A DNA stretch of 64,000 nucleotides, from the NCBI GenBank assembly GCA_948567375.1, contig OX419757.1, positions 16,616,001 to 16,680,000 on the forward strand, in the 5' to 3' direction. Position 1 is the stretch's first letter; each line of letters starts with the position of its first letter. This stretch comes from Lunularia cruciata. Its lineage: Eukaryota; Streptophyta; Marchantiopsida; Lunulariales; Lunulariaceae. The translations under genes were made by a program, and so were the position numbers. The notes beneath the pieces were generated by a model. The model made no database searches. It was not told the origin of the DNA and was given only the letters and a program-made list of their open reading frames with translations. This document shows positions 50,615 through 61,300 of the stretch, one piece after another.

Positions 50615-50871
50615 TGTTAGGTTGTACTCTTATGCCTTAGGGTTACCATGTATTTGGGATATTGCTCACTCGCATGTTGACAGTGAGAGTGGACTGTGAG
50701 AAGGTTGAAGCATTGGACTGGCATATTAAAAGAGCTTGAGTCAGTAAAGGAGCACGGCAAAGCTTTCTAGTGGAGTAGCCTCACATGGCGGTGAACCACG
50801 TATTCCTGTGTGAAGCGAGAACTCGCTGGTAATCTGCATGTTGTTGTGACACTGATCAGTTTTATGGAACA
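50615..50871 (+). repeat. 3' LTR of the copia element
   Basis: 257 bp, TGTTAGGTTGTACTC to TTTTATGGAACA, paired with the 5' LTR and preceded by a short purine-rich tract (GTCAAGGAGGAG). Followed by the CTTAT target duplication. Confidence 0.93.
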
Positions 50872-50876
50872 CTTAT

Positions 50877-52589
50877 GAAAAAAAGAAGATAAAGCAATTA
50901 AAATATAATAACATTATAATTTTTAAACATACTGAAGACAAAAACAAAAAACAAAAAAAAAAGTATGTCAATGGGTAAATAGATTTGTCCAAATAAAAGG
51001 CTCTAAGCAAATAATAATTGATCAAGATGAGTAGCTTAATTCTGTATTTTTCAAAGGGGAAATAAAATGAGAGTAACCAATAATACTTTGAACAAGGGTA
51101 TTGATAATGGATGACCTGCAAAGCATTATGAACAAGGTATCAAAAGTAAAGGAGTTACAAAAGTTATTTGCTACTAAAGATTGAATCTCATACTCATAGT
51201 ACTTTTAGATGAAACTAAACCCAAAAAAATGTGTAGAGATAAAAAATTGAATCTCATACTCATAGTATTCCTGAATGAAACTAAAACCCAAAAAAATGTG
51301 TAGGGATAAAAAATTTACCCTAGTATCCAAGTTTTGTAACTTTTAATACGACATCATGAACCCAAACTCTCCGAACACAATCTAAAAGTAGAAAAATAAT
51401 ATCTCATTTAAATGGCTTAAGAGGTAGGTATAGTCAAAAAGTGAAGGAAATTATAAAGAGACTTTTGTACGGATTGCCCTTATGATCTGATCTACCCTTG
51501 TTTCTACATCCTTTGTAATCTTGCAGAATTGAGTTATATGGGAGTTTAGAATTGTACATTTGCTCATTTCTCTACCTTTATAGGTAACGTTATAGACTAG
51601 ATCTTAAAGAAACTCATGTATAATAAACGGTTTTAAGGGTATATTTACTGGATTATTTGGGGAGTGGAGTTAATTGTGCAAAAATTTTATAAACTCTTAT
51701 AAAAACACTCATTGTAAATTTTAGAGAATGAATGATTAATACACCTAGATCTCGTCTATAAACATCATAGATGCATAATTTAAACAAATCGGAATTTTGT
51801 TTCATAAGAAATACTCTTACCTTTGGTATACTTCGCAAGAGACAAACAATAGTCAAGAATATTGACGATGTTATTTCTCCCATTTAACACATGAAATGCA
51901 CCTTAAATATTTCCCACCAAAAAATAATTTTAGATGAAGTAAATATTTAATACTTGATAATAATTCACAATGAGAGTTTTCCGCAAAAGCTGTTATGAGT
52001 GTTCATGATAAGGTGACGCAAATAACTCCACTTTCATAACGATCCATAAAATATACCGTTAAAACCCTTTTCTACAATAGTCAACTTTTCAATGGTTTAT
52101 TTCATGTGTTCAATGGAAGGAACATTAATATTGGCATTGTTTGTTTAATGTGAACTGTGCCAAACGTAGTAATGTTCTTATGAAACAAAATACAGATTTT
52201 TCAAAACTGTAAAACTTGAACTTCTCAATTTCTTTTTCTTTTAAATCAATAAATATTTTAAAATTGTCATGCTAAAAATGGGTTTTGTTTATTTTTTATA
52301 TATCACTCCACTAGAACTGAAAATGAATTCATTAGTAGTGAAACTTGCAGATAGTAATATAGAATTCAATAGTTGAAACTATGAACAAATGTGATTTATG
52401 CCAAAGGTGACTTCGTGGGTGCCCCCCATTAAGCTATACGCAAAAATGGTGAAGAAAGGAGAGACATACCTTACCTCCAAGGGGTTTGGTGCATCTCCTG
52501 ATGAACATGTTGTGTTCTTGCGTATCTTCACATTCTGAATCCGGACCCTGTCGATACTTCCACTCTCGTTATTTGGAGCACACCCTCTA
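50877..52589. other. AT-rich flank with a 66-bp tandem repeat; no gene
   Basis: ATTGAATCTCATACTCATAG through ATGTGTAGxGATAAAAAATT occurs twice in tandem at about 51180-51245 and 51246-51312. Otherwise AT-rich sequence with short frames only. From 52400 on the composition becomes more balanced. Confidence 0.55.
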
Positions 52590-53105
52590 GTGGAGACTAC
52601 TCTCGTATCCAAGGCTCATGCTGTAGTTGAGGACTTGAAGAATGCTGTCTTGGGGCAAATCTGTCTTCAGTTAGGATCACTATTCTCCGTGTTAGATGAG
52701 ATAGATGTTACAGCCCGCAGTTCCCTTCTGGCGCAAATACATTTGATTAATGTTTACAGTAAGGATCAAAATCACTTGAAATTCTTGACAAGACAAGTCA
52801 ACTTCAGCATGCGCGACATGACTTCTGAGCAAACTGGTTGGTTAGTAGGGTATAAAAGGTATAATCAGATCTATCTAGGGGAGGATTCAGAGGACCTACA
52901 CTGTGCAGGTATCAAGCAAAGCATATATATAATCCATCTACTTCCTCAACTCCCTTGCCTTTTCCTTGTACGGTTTGATGGGGTGTTCCCTTCCTTCTTG
53001 TTTTCACACGCGGTCGCGTTTTTCGATGCTAACCCCATTGTCACTGTCATGGAGGCAAGGACAAGAAAGATACAAAAGAGGCAAAACGGAACTACACCTC
53101 AATAG
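52590..53105 (+). CDS. unidentified open frame, possibly part of an exon
   Basis: 171 open codons. The first third is helical and protein-like (VVEDLKNAVLGQICLQLGSL, then VLDEIDVTARSSLLAQI). A shorter open stretch upstream in another frame (GETYLTSKGFGASPDEHVVF, about 52450-52530) could be a preceding exon. The last third overlaps a small inverted-repeat element, so the real coding part, if any, ends earlier. I do not recognise a family. The assignment as a gene is weak. Confidence 0.25.
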   Translation: METTLVSKAHAVVEDLKNAVLGQICLQLGSLFSVLDEIDVTARSSLLAQIHLINVYSKDQNHLKFLTRQVNFSMRDMTSEQTGWLVGYKRYNQIYLGEDSEDLHCAGIKQSIYIIHLLPQLPCLFLVRFDGVFPSFLFSHAVAFFDANPIVTVMEARTRKIQKRQNGTTPQ

Positions 53106-53115
53106 TATCGAGGAG
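52945..53115. mobile_element. small relative of the fold-back element at 33-35 kb
   Basis: The left part (CCTTGTACGGTTTGATGGGG, then CTTCCTTCTTGTTTTCACACG) matches the inner part of the 33.1 kb arm (CCTTGTACGACTTGATGAAG, CCTTCTTGTTGTCACAC). The reverse complement of 53060-53105 (CTATTGAGGTGTAG, then CTTTCTTGTCCTTGCC) resembles the outer part. The order suggests a short, MITE-like derivative. Confidence 0.35.
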
Positions 53116-55259
53116 AGAAATTTGATCAATAACATCTAAAATATCCGAGCTAGACAAGTAGTAAAGTCCACAAATTACAGAACATCAGGAGAAACATCAC
53201 CTGGAGTGACTCCACCTAAAGAGACTTCATGTTTTCTATGCGGTTGCCTTTCTCCATAAGGAGACTAACTGAGAATGTTCAGTAACGTTATTTTCGTGCT
53301 AAGAAGCATGAAAGTTAACTCGTGCGCTGAGACAACTGAATTCTCACCTTTCTTCACATAATTGAAATGTAGAACAAGGATATCTTACGCCAACAGCTTA
53401 CAGGCGTGCTCCACATTTGCTTTACTATAAGTGATACGTTAACTTCCTGGAAAGAAGAAATATACATCACCTCAAAGACCGTTAAAATAGTGTGGGGAAC
53501 TGAACAGCAGACTGTACGCTGCGGAAATGGTCGCTAGGCGCACCAGGGCGGCCACCATATTACATCCGCACAATCAACAGCATGTGGGTACAAAGGAAAC
53601 GAAGTATCGTTCAATTCTAGGTCACCTCTTGTTAGATCGTCTACGGGAAACTTTCCATGACGGAACCATTGACAGCCTGTATTAGTTACCCTATTTGGGA
53701 TCAGTTCCACGGCTGAATAGGGAATAGACTCTACTAAATGAAAAATCTATGCCTACATACTTTTCTAAACAGTGATTCCCCATGATCTGTAGTGCCCTGC
53801 AAGTTTTGAGATATTAGCGAAACGCGCTGAAATCGAAATGGTGCGTGATTGACTGGCAATTAGCGACCATTCTACCGAGAGAATTTCCATTGGAAATAAA
53901 TTTTCTTCATCTTCATATTCCACCATCTTCAATTTGACATGAAAACTGAGTAAACCAATCAAATAATGCAATTTAGGTGAGAGCTACCTAATAGAAGAGG
54001 TACTACTTGTACGCTCATGACATGGATCAATTCTGGACTTAAAAAAACATGGAGCTAGAACTCCTCCCAACCAACCAAGTATGAAGGCAGACAAGAAGGG
54101 CATTTGCACGAGCTAAAGAGTAGGCCATGAAAGCTGCAATCGAGAAAATGATTAATTCTCCTCGAAACGGGAGGGTAATTGCTACAATTAGACAATTACA
54201 TCCAGAAGGCAATCTTCCCCTTCTTAAGCGCTGCTGCCTGTACTTAATCGCAGACAAAACGACAACATTGCTTCTGTTGGATACAATGATAAAATTATTG
54301 CACTCGAATCATACGGGCTAAGAAGTGGTCGAAAATAGCACTTCCATCTATACGTATGACCGGAATACTAACTTCAAATCCTGTTTCTCCTTGTGTAACT
54401 TGTAACGAACTGAAGACCATCTCATATGCACATTTCTACACCCGCGATGGACTGGGTTCCTCTCAACTTGGTGTACTCCACTGCACACAAGCAAACGAAC
54501 AGTCATCAGTGGGAAACAAACTCGGCCAATCCTTTCCAAAGCGGTCCTGATTTCTTGAACAGAACACGTATTATGGTTCAATGTAAGAACACACGATCAT
54601 TTAGAACCAAAAGCTGAAATTCGAAGTACTCGAGAGCATGAGCGTAGAGCTCAGGTGAGTGGGGTTGCTGGGTCTCAAACAGCATGTCTCGAATCTTGAC
54701 GTCTCATGAGATGCATGAATTAACCGGGAAGGGACAGGTGTGCAAGCTTGCAGTTTAATAAGATTGATAAATGAGTAGGAGCTAGGGAGAATTTAGAAAC
54801 TGAGACATGATGATTACAGAGGAACCAGAAATAAAGAACCCGCTAATGACAGGCCTGCCGGGTTGCAGTCCAATACAGTTAAATAAATGTCTAATATTAA
54901 TAGGAAGTAGGGAGAAAGTGACAAGTGATGATTTAGGGAAAACAAGAATTCTGATTAAGCTGAGGATTTAGAGCTACTTGCTCGGTGCAGTAACATTTTG
55001 CAGATCAGGACTTGGACGTGGAACGGCGCTCTAGAACTTCATAGGACGTTTCTTGGTAGAGCCGGCTGTAGGAACTCCATCGTACGAACACAACATGTGG
55101 AATCATGAAGTAAGGAAACGTAGTCTAGGGGAGGTTTTCTTTGAGCCTAACCTCAAAGTTTGTCGCGAAGTTGATCAGCAGATGAACATCCACAATATCT
55201 CTCCTTTGTCCAAAATGGTCACATTCGAAGTTCATCCTTGACATTCAAATCGCTCCAAA
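53116..55259. other. no gene recognised downstream of CTF18
   Basis: Several 60-77-codon frames on both strands (for example 53765-53971 minus, 54127-54321 plus, 54039-54257 minus) show no motif. The interval includes the CTF18 3' flank. GC content is moderate, so small exons may have been missed. Confidence 0.35.
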
Positions 55260-58200
55260 TTACAGAAGCTCGCGAATAAGAAGCGGTCTCCGTATTGCAT
55301 TCGTAAACCCCTGCGTTACCAAGTCCAGGGAGGAAGACACATGTTACTACTTGCCAAACGTTCCTGGAAACTAGCATTCTCAGAGAAGTACGATATGTGA
55401 TTGAAATGGGTCTAGTCCAAATAATCTCAAAATTGCCTCACATGGATGACAATCGAGTCACTCCGTACCTCATGAAATTTGTAAAGCAATGGTCTCAGAT
55501 CCCTTTGGTTAGTGGCATTTGACTGTGCCTGGTTTTGTTTTGCAGATTGGCCACCGTTCTTTAACCTGAGTACGATGCCAAAGGTTAAATAGTTCTCGTA
55601 AGCTTTCTACGCCATTTTCAAGACAGCTCCACGGGAAGAAAGAATAGCTAAATTGAGAACAAGATATCCTCTCGGTCCTGAATTGGAGAATGGCCTAATA
55701 TAGGAACTTCGAAACTTCGAAAACTGTACAACTACTCCACTATTTCTTACAGTACGTCCTGGCTTCACTTGTGAAAGGAAGCTAGGAACTTTCGTCAAGG
55801 TGGGAGAGGGCGTAAGGACAAAATAAACTCCATACCTCTCGAAAAATGAAATTTGTTGTGTCACTTTTGGTAATGCCTTGACCTTCAACGATGATGGACT
55901 TGTTTCCGCACTATTTGTACTAGTTCCCACTCCGAGGAACGTTTCCCTTCCGTCGCTCGTTTTCTGGTTAGCTGTGACCGGTTGCTGCGACTTAATCAGT
56001 TCGTTTGGACCTAAGAGCGTGGCACTTTTATCGGCTCCTCTTTCCTTCAGATCATGGATGGGGTGTCCTTCGACCAAATCGTCACTGGATTTGACCACGC
56101 TGACTGCCTCTCGAAGAAGTTTTTCTTGTTGGACCTACAAAGAAAATCTTATATCATGAGCCTATAGAGGTGTACATCCACTAATTGAAGAAATCTCAGC
56201 TCCTGTACATTTATCAGCACCAAATGTATCATACTGCACGCCATAAAACATCAGCTAACGCCAATTAGTACCATGAAGACTTAATTTTGAGGTGGCTAAA
56301 CTCTATAGACAGCTATCAAAATTTTACTATCAATTGAAGATCGTCTCTTGCAAAGAACCACTAGAGCACTGCATAAACATAAGGCCATACGTTGGTGTAA
56401 GTTTTGTCCACCACTTGATCCCTAAAACTCAACTAGGGACTCTATCTAGCTTCCATCAAGGTGTCCAACAAAGGGTAAGAGATGTATTTTGTGCCAGTAG
56501 AGGACATGATTTAATTAAGTGAGTCGGGATGAATCCAGATGGGATGTACAAGATGAACCTCCTCATCGGCTCATCCAACTGATGTAGTTTGACACAACCG
56601 AGGAAACGTATGCTTACCTTGTGACCCAGCAAATGACGTATAGTGGTTGAAAGTTGGCGGTGAGGCACCTTGTAGCCCTTCAGAGACACACAGGGCAGGA
56701 ATGTAAGAAACTCCGCTGACATCTTACTGCAATATAATCTCATGGCATAAAAGACAGATCCAAATTGAGGTCACCTGTCTCTTTGAAGCTCATATCTAAG
56801 ACACTGCCGACAATTCACGAGGATGTTCCGTGAGTCAGAAGAACAGCCAATGACATTCGAGGTCCTGGAAAACCTTTGTCCTCTTTTGACTTGGAACTAA
56901 CAGTAAAGATAAGGAGTAAGAAATAGTACACCGCTACCTCAAAGGTGACCAGAGTGCTCACTGGTGGATCCAGTTGGATTTCACCTTGCTCCTGATTCTT
57001 GCTCCCAAATGCATCAACTTCGAAGGAACTTGATTTTCCTTCCTTGTAAGTTAGACCATAATGAATCATTGTATCTACCAGTCGTTTCATGGTCTCTTGT
57101 TCAGCAGCTGTATAGAGCTGCGCAGCCACCTACACAGGAAAGGAAAAATTGGACGTTAGTGTATGAGCACAGTAAGATAATCTCGTAACATTGCAAGCCA
57201 CTGGCTGAGAAGGAGTAAAATTCTAATTAGGTGACTTACCATCATCGTTTGTTCTTAACCTTAAGGCAAGCAATTAAAAACGACAACATGACAATGTACT
57301 GAAATAATAACATAAATGCAGTCGGTGAAAGAAATTTCCTAGTTCTGGAAGTCTTACTGGTCGCAAAGGAGGACTCAAAATTGCTAGAAGTGGAGACAAC
57401 ATTTCCAGACTCAGAAGACTTTGCGACACGCTTCGAGAAATCGTAGTTGACATGCCGTTGATCCATGAGCCCATTATTTCGTTTCTCAAAGAGAGTTCTG
57501 TCCTGTACCTGCTTGGACCACGGAAAACCATGCACAGATATCAAGTTGCAGTATTTCAAAAGCCCAGGTGTAAGACTCTTCGTTCATGTTCATCGAATCT
57601 GAATCCTTTAATGAGAAACATGCTGATAATGATGTTGCTGGTTCCTTGACCCAAAAGAATAGAAAAGATTATAAAAGTAGTTTCTCTTCCTGATAAGGAG
57701 CATTCCAGGTTTCTGCAGATGAGATCGCATTGCATTGCCGTTTGATCGATGGAAAAATCGTAATCTAGATAATTATCATGTGAATCGATGTCTTGCAAGA
57801 CAATCCAAAGGGGAAGAACGGTCGAGAGACAAGAGCACCTTTGAAATGCTTTTGGCCATTCTAGTTGTGGCTTTGTTGGCCCAGCGACCAAATGTCGTAA
57901 AGTGATAGATGTTGCTGGTTGATACGCTGCATCACACGGAGGTTCTTGTAAGTTGATTCAAAGGTTTCAACAATGACGCCGGAAGCTTAATGGGACCACA
58001 GTTATAATTCAGTTCCTAGCCTTTGAAGAGAATACCTCATCTAGAAGCTACAAATATCCTCGGCTCTTAAGTATTTTCTTTCTGAATAGAAAATAGTTGA
58101 TGCTTCACTCTACCGTTCAGAAAGAACTGTTGCTTGGACATTACTCGTTTGCTCCTTATATCCGAATCACAAATTGCTTCCAATGAACCCACCTGCATTA

Positions 58201-60402
58201 GACATGGCTTTCTCAGCCGATACAGGTGAAACAGATAATATAGATCTTTGTTGCGTCTGTTTGTAACTCACAAGATGCTTCCTGCTCGCAGCTAAAGCCT
58301 TCATTCTCTATTTAAAGCATTGACCTCAACTAGTATGTACAGAACCAAAACCTACCTATGCCATGTAACTACTGATTGAATTGTATGAGATGCGAGGACC
58401 TGTTCAGTAATACCAGTGATACCTACCGTTTTAGAGAGATTTGAATCTTGATAACGAATGTGCATAAGATTTTCATGTAAGCCCTCAATGGCTAGCTCAT
58501 GATCACCACTGTATAGAGACGAGAGAAAAATCGAAATCAATTTCAACTTCCGCGAGTCCTTATCGTAGAAACATAACTGAGCAATAGATCTTTTCAAAAG
58601 CAAAGATAGAGAGAGAAGGAAGAGCACGGTGTACAGTAAGACTCACTGGTTGCCAAGCAGGTCATAAAGACGAGTGAATTTTAGGAGCTCCTGGCTACCA
58701 CCACCGCTTGCCGTTTGTCCTTGCTGCGTCAGTGCTCGCGACGGGGAGTCCTTTCTGTGATGAAAGATCTGACAGGTCTTGAATCATAAGAACGACCGAG
58801 GGAGCATGCTTACTTGTGTCTAGTCTGGTTCAGGACTAAGAATTGCTATAAGCCGATATAATTTGGGGAGAGTTTCAGAATGAGGACAGATGGCAGACAT
58901 ATTTACAGCATGAGGACAGATCGGTAAACTTATTTACAACATGTCAACCTCAGCTTCAATTATCATAATAAGGTTTACCTCCGTCCAGATTTGAAAGATG
59001 TTAGTAGTCAGGTCCTTGTACCCAATTCTCCGAAATTCGTCACCTACCTGAAAAACACGAAGGACGTCAGAAAAGGGGCGATAAAGATCTGATAAGCACT
59101 ACGGTTGTCAGGGACCTTTTAAGTTGTTTCTTTTGGAGCCTAAGCTAGACTTGAACGCAGTGGACCAGGACCCCAACTACAAGTTTTGTAAATGCTAACC
59201 ACGCAATTTCTCCACTCACGTATCAATAAGTAGGCAAATGCACACATCAAACAGACATATCAATTAAGGGGTTCAAGTTTTCTGTACTTACATTGAGGTC
59301 CTTGCCTCTCCGTTTCAGGAACTGAAGCGTATTCAAGCATGCCCTTATATCGCATTCTGTATTCAGAAAAGAAAAGTGAAATGGAAAGATAAGTTGCGAA
59401 AACTAGGCTTCTCATGGCTAAGAAGGGAACATATATATGGGATTCTTTACCACCAGTTATGGCATTTTCCTCAATGTAAGCGACATGGCTCTTACTTCAA
59501 CGCGAAACAAGTGCAGTAGGTTTTTAGCTACGTGCACAACTTGTGCTGTTATTCCACCAGAGTCGTGCTTCTGTTGTCAATTGAAGTAGTACTAAAGACT
59601 GGCTATTATGACGGTTTCTACGCGGATGTATCGGTTCAAAGGTAAGATGTTGACATAGATGTCCAACGACTGAACCTGAAGAGGGACTTTCTTGATAACT
59701 AAAGGCTATCCCAAGATCAAATTGTGTTCAGTCTTGTAACAACCTGTGTGTTCAGCAAGTGTTGAGAGCGCACGAACGCTGGCCCTGTAACTTTCCTCTT
59801 CGCAAATATGCTTCAACCTTGAGAGAGCAACGGGGATGTCAAAAGGGATGTTCCTCACGGCAGTCAGAAATAGCTCGCATCTTCTATAAAGGTCTTGCAC
59901 ATTAATCACAACACAAGTACTTCCAGTTGCTCGGGTCTCCGTTACATGAACAGAACCGGATTGATTTGGGATACTCGGATTAACCTACAACAGACGACAT
60001 AAATGACATCCATGAGCTCTGATGGACATTGATGATGTCTGTTTACCTGCTCACAATTCTGCTTGTACTTGGCTTGGAAAATGCATGAACCCTGCACAGG
60101 AAGCTGTATTAAAACTCGAAGAGGGATACTCATTTAAGTAATCTCTGGTTTAGTTGAAAGAACGTGGGGGCAACATGGTACATGTGCTTTTACAGCTGAC
60201 ATCCAAGATCTCGTTCATGTCAAAACACGAGTGAAGGCTCTAAAAATATGAATTGTCCGCACGTAATATGAAAACTTAATTTGGTGGTAAAACTTGGATC
60301 AACAACTGCTCCGCTTGCATGAAGGAGAGCCTTAACACACCTGGCAACTTGACGCAGCGGTCGCAAAGCCGGAGCATAAAGATCGTTACAGATGCATATT
60401 AT
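55260..60402 (-). CDS. CTF18: CTF18, large subunit of the RFC-CTF18 clamp loader, C-terminal 511 residues
   Basis: Fifteen exons: 60341-60402, 60047-60091, 59744-59817, 59292-59356, 58979-59047, 58647-58768, 58427-58508, 58114-58192, 57839-57926, 57358-57508, 56938-57129, 56618-56677, 55836-56134, 55469-55565, 55260-55310. Together 1536 nt, in phase throughout, no stop before TAA. All introns are GT/AG, 138-483 bp. Exon 1 carries the AAA+ sensor-1 region (ICICNDLYAPALRPLRQ). Exons 3-4 carry the LAEHTE-CDIRACLNTLQFL box of clamp-loader large subunits. Later come LHENLMHIRYQD, LSPPLRP, LVDTMIHYGLTY and the Ctf18-specific end FHEGFTNAIRRPLLIRELL, the tail that binds Dcc1-Ctf8. The complex acts in the nucleus in PCNA loading, cohesion and replication checkpoint. 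Plant CTF18 is roughly 950 residues, so the Walker A/B half is missing here. It should lie at higher coordinates, beyond a repeat array. Confidence 0.92.
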
Positions 60403-60619
60403 CTTGAAAAGTGCAAAAAGAAACCCAAGCAGTCTGCCGTTAGGTGCCAGTTTGAACTAAGAACTAGCCACGAGAAAAAGTACTCGGAGAATGCAAAAAA
60501 TCATAACGTCCGTGATTGGCCCTTTAGAAACATGTGAGTAATGGGAGCAGAAGCCGTTCGCAGAATGGGGGGTCACCACCCACTCAGAGATATAGTTTAG
60601 ATATATTAACGGGATATAG
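60403..60619. other. intron or flank 5' of the first visible CTF18 exon
   Basis: The TTTTCAAG acceptor of exon 60341-60402 is clear, but no matching upstream exon (expected to end ...RP) is visible. At about 60536 a phrase GAGTAATGGGAGCAGAAGCCGTTC starts that belongs to the repeat array to the right. Confidence 0.5.
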
Positions 60620-60960
60620 AACCCATTGTAAACAACCCAGTCAGTTCCATACCCACGTCTAACTGGACTGACTCTGACATCTGACATTAACATATTGACA
60701 TATTGACAGTAACACTTTGACAGGAACATAATACGTCATGAAATAAAGAACCCGTGATAAAACAACCCTGTTCCATACCCATTTAACAGTAACATAGTAA
60801 AATCGTCAAAACTGTCAGTTACTTAAAGAGATAAGCATGCGTATGTCTGCATACAGGGCTTAGTATCATAGTGTCTTAGTAAAGCACAGACGTATGAGTA
60901 ATGGGAGCAGAAGCCATTCTGCGGACGGGGGATCCAAACCTAATTAGGACGGAACCGATA
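60620..60960. repeat. dispersed GTTGTAAAACAAC-type repeat, CTF18-side copy
   Basis: GAACCCATTGTAAACAACCC (about 60619) and GAACCCGTGATAAAACAACC (about 60750) are followed by TTCCATACCCA and AAAATCGTCAAAACTGTCA. This is the same order as in the DnaJ 3' flanks (GAACCCGTTGTAAAACAACC at about 29797, TTTGATACCCACGTCTGACT, GATCGTCAAAACTATCAAG). A partial copy begins at the right window end (about 63938). Confidence 0.7.
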
Positions 60961-61300
60961 CAAACCGAAGGCAAACAGATGGAAGCGAGGAAATGCATGC
61001 AGGAATGGATGCAAACTGAAGCCAAGCTGATCTAAGCAAGTGAATACATGAAAGGCCAAGGAAGTCAGCACTTGACAAAGAAACATAAGCCAAATCGAGC
61101 GAGAGCAGAAATGAAGACTGATGCATTACATGAGCAGCATGTACAGAAGTATGCATCACGTAATAAAAGAAGCGAGCCTTCTCGAGCAAAAGCAGAGGAT
61201 GCGGTTGAAAGCAGAGGGAAACCATCAAGCGAGTACGAAGATATATTCCGAAGCAAAGGGAAAGCATTAAACAAGTAGTGTTAGTGGATGATGGCTGGGC
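60961..61300. other. purine-rich spacer in the repeat region
   Basis: A 76-codon plus frame (61048-61278) is Lys/Glu/Ser-rich and looks like composition bias. I see no gene. Confidence 0.4.

Larger units (their letters stand above)
43484..50871 (+). mobile_element. complete-structure Ty1/copia retrotransposon, coding-dead
   Basis: 7.39 kb, bounded by LTRs starting TGTTAGG and ending GAACA, flanked by the 5-bp target duplication CTTAT at 43479-43483 and 50872-50876. The order is LTR, primer site, long leader, gag, zinc knuckle, protease, integrase, RT, RNase H, LTR. Integrase before RT defines copia. Stops and frameshifts occur in gag, protease, integrase and RT, so it cannot move by itself. 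The LTRs differ by scattered substitutions and a few short indels, so the insertion is not recent. Confidence 0.95.

Noticed and set aside
55607-55835. Extension of the CTF18 minus frame through 55835 to 55607
   Set aside because: The splice donor at 55835 joins in phase to 55565, giving the conserved LLYKFHEGFTNAIRRP end; the read-through sequence has no resemblance to CTF18.
57556-57838. Extension of the CTF18 exon at 57839 through the intron frame
   Set aside because: The GT donor joins in phase to 57508, restoring the conserved QRYRTEL reading; the read-through is not conserved.
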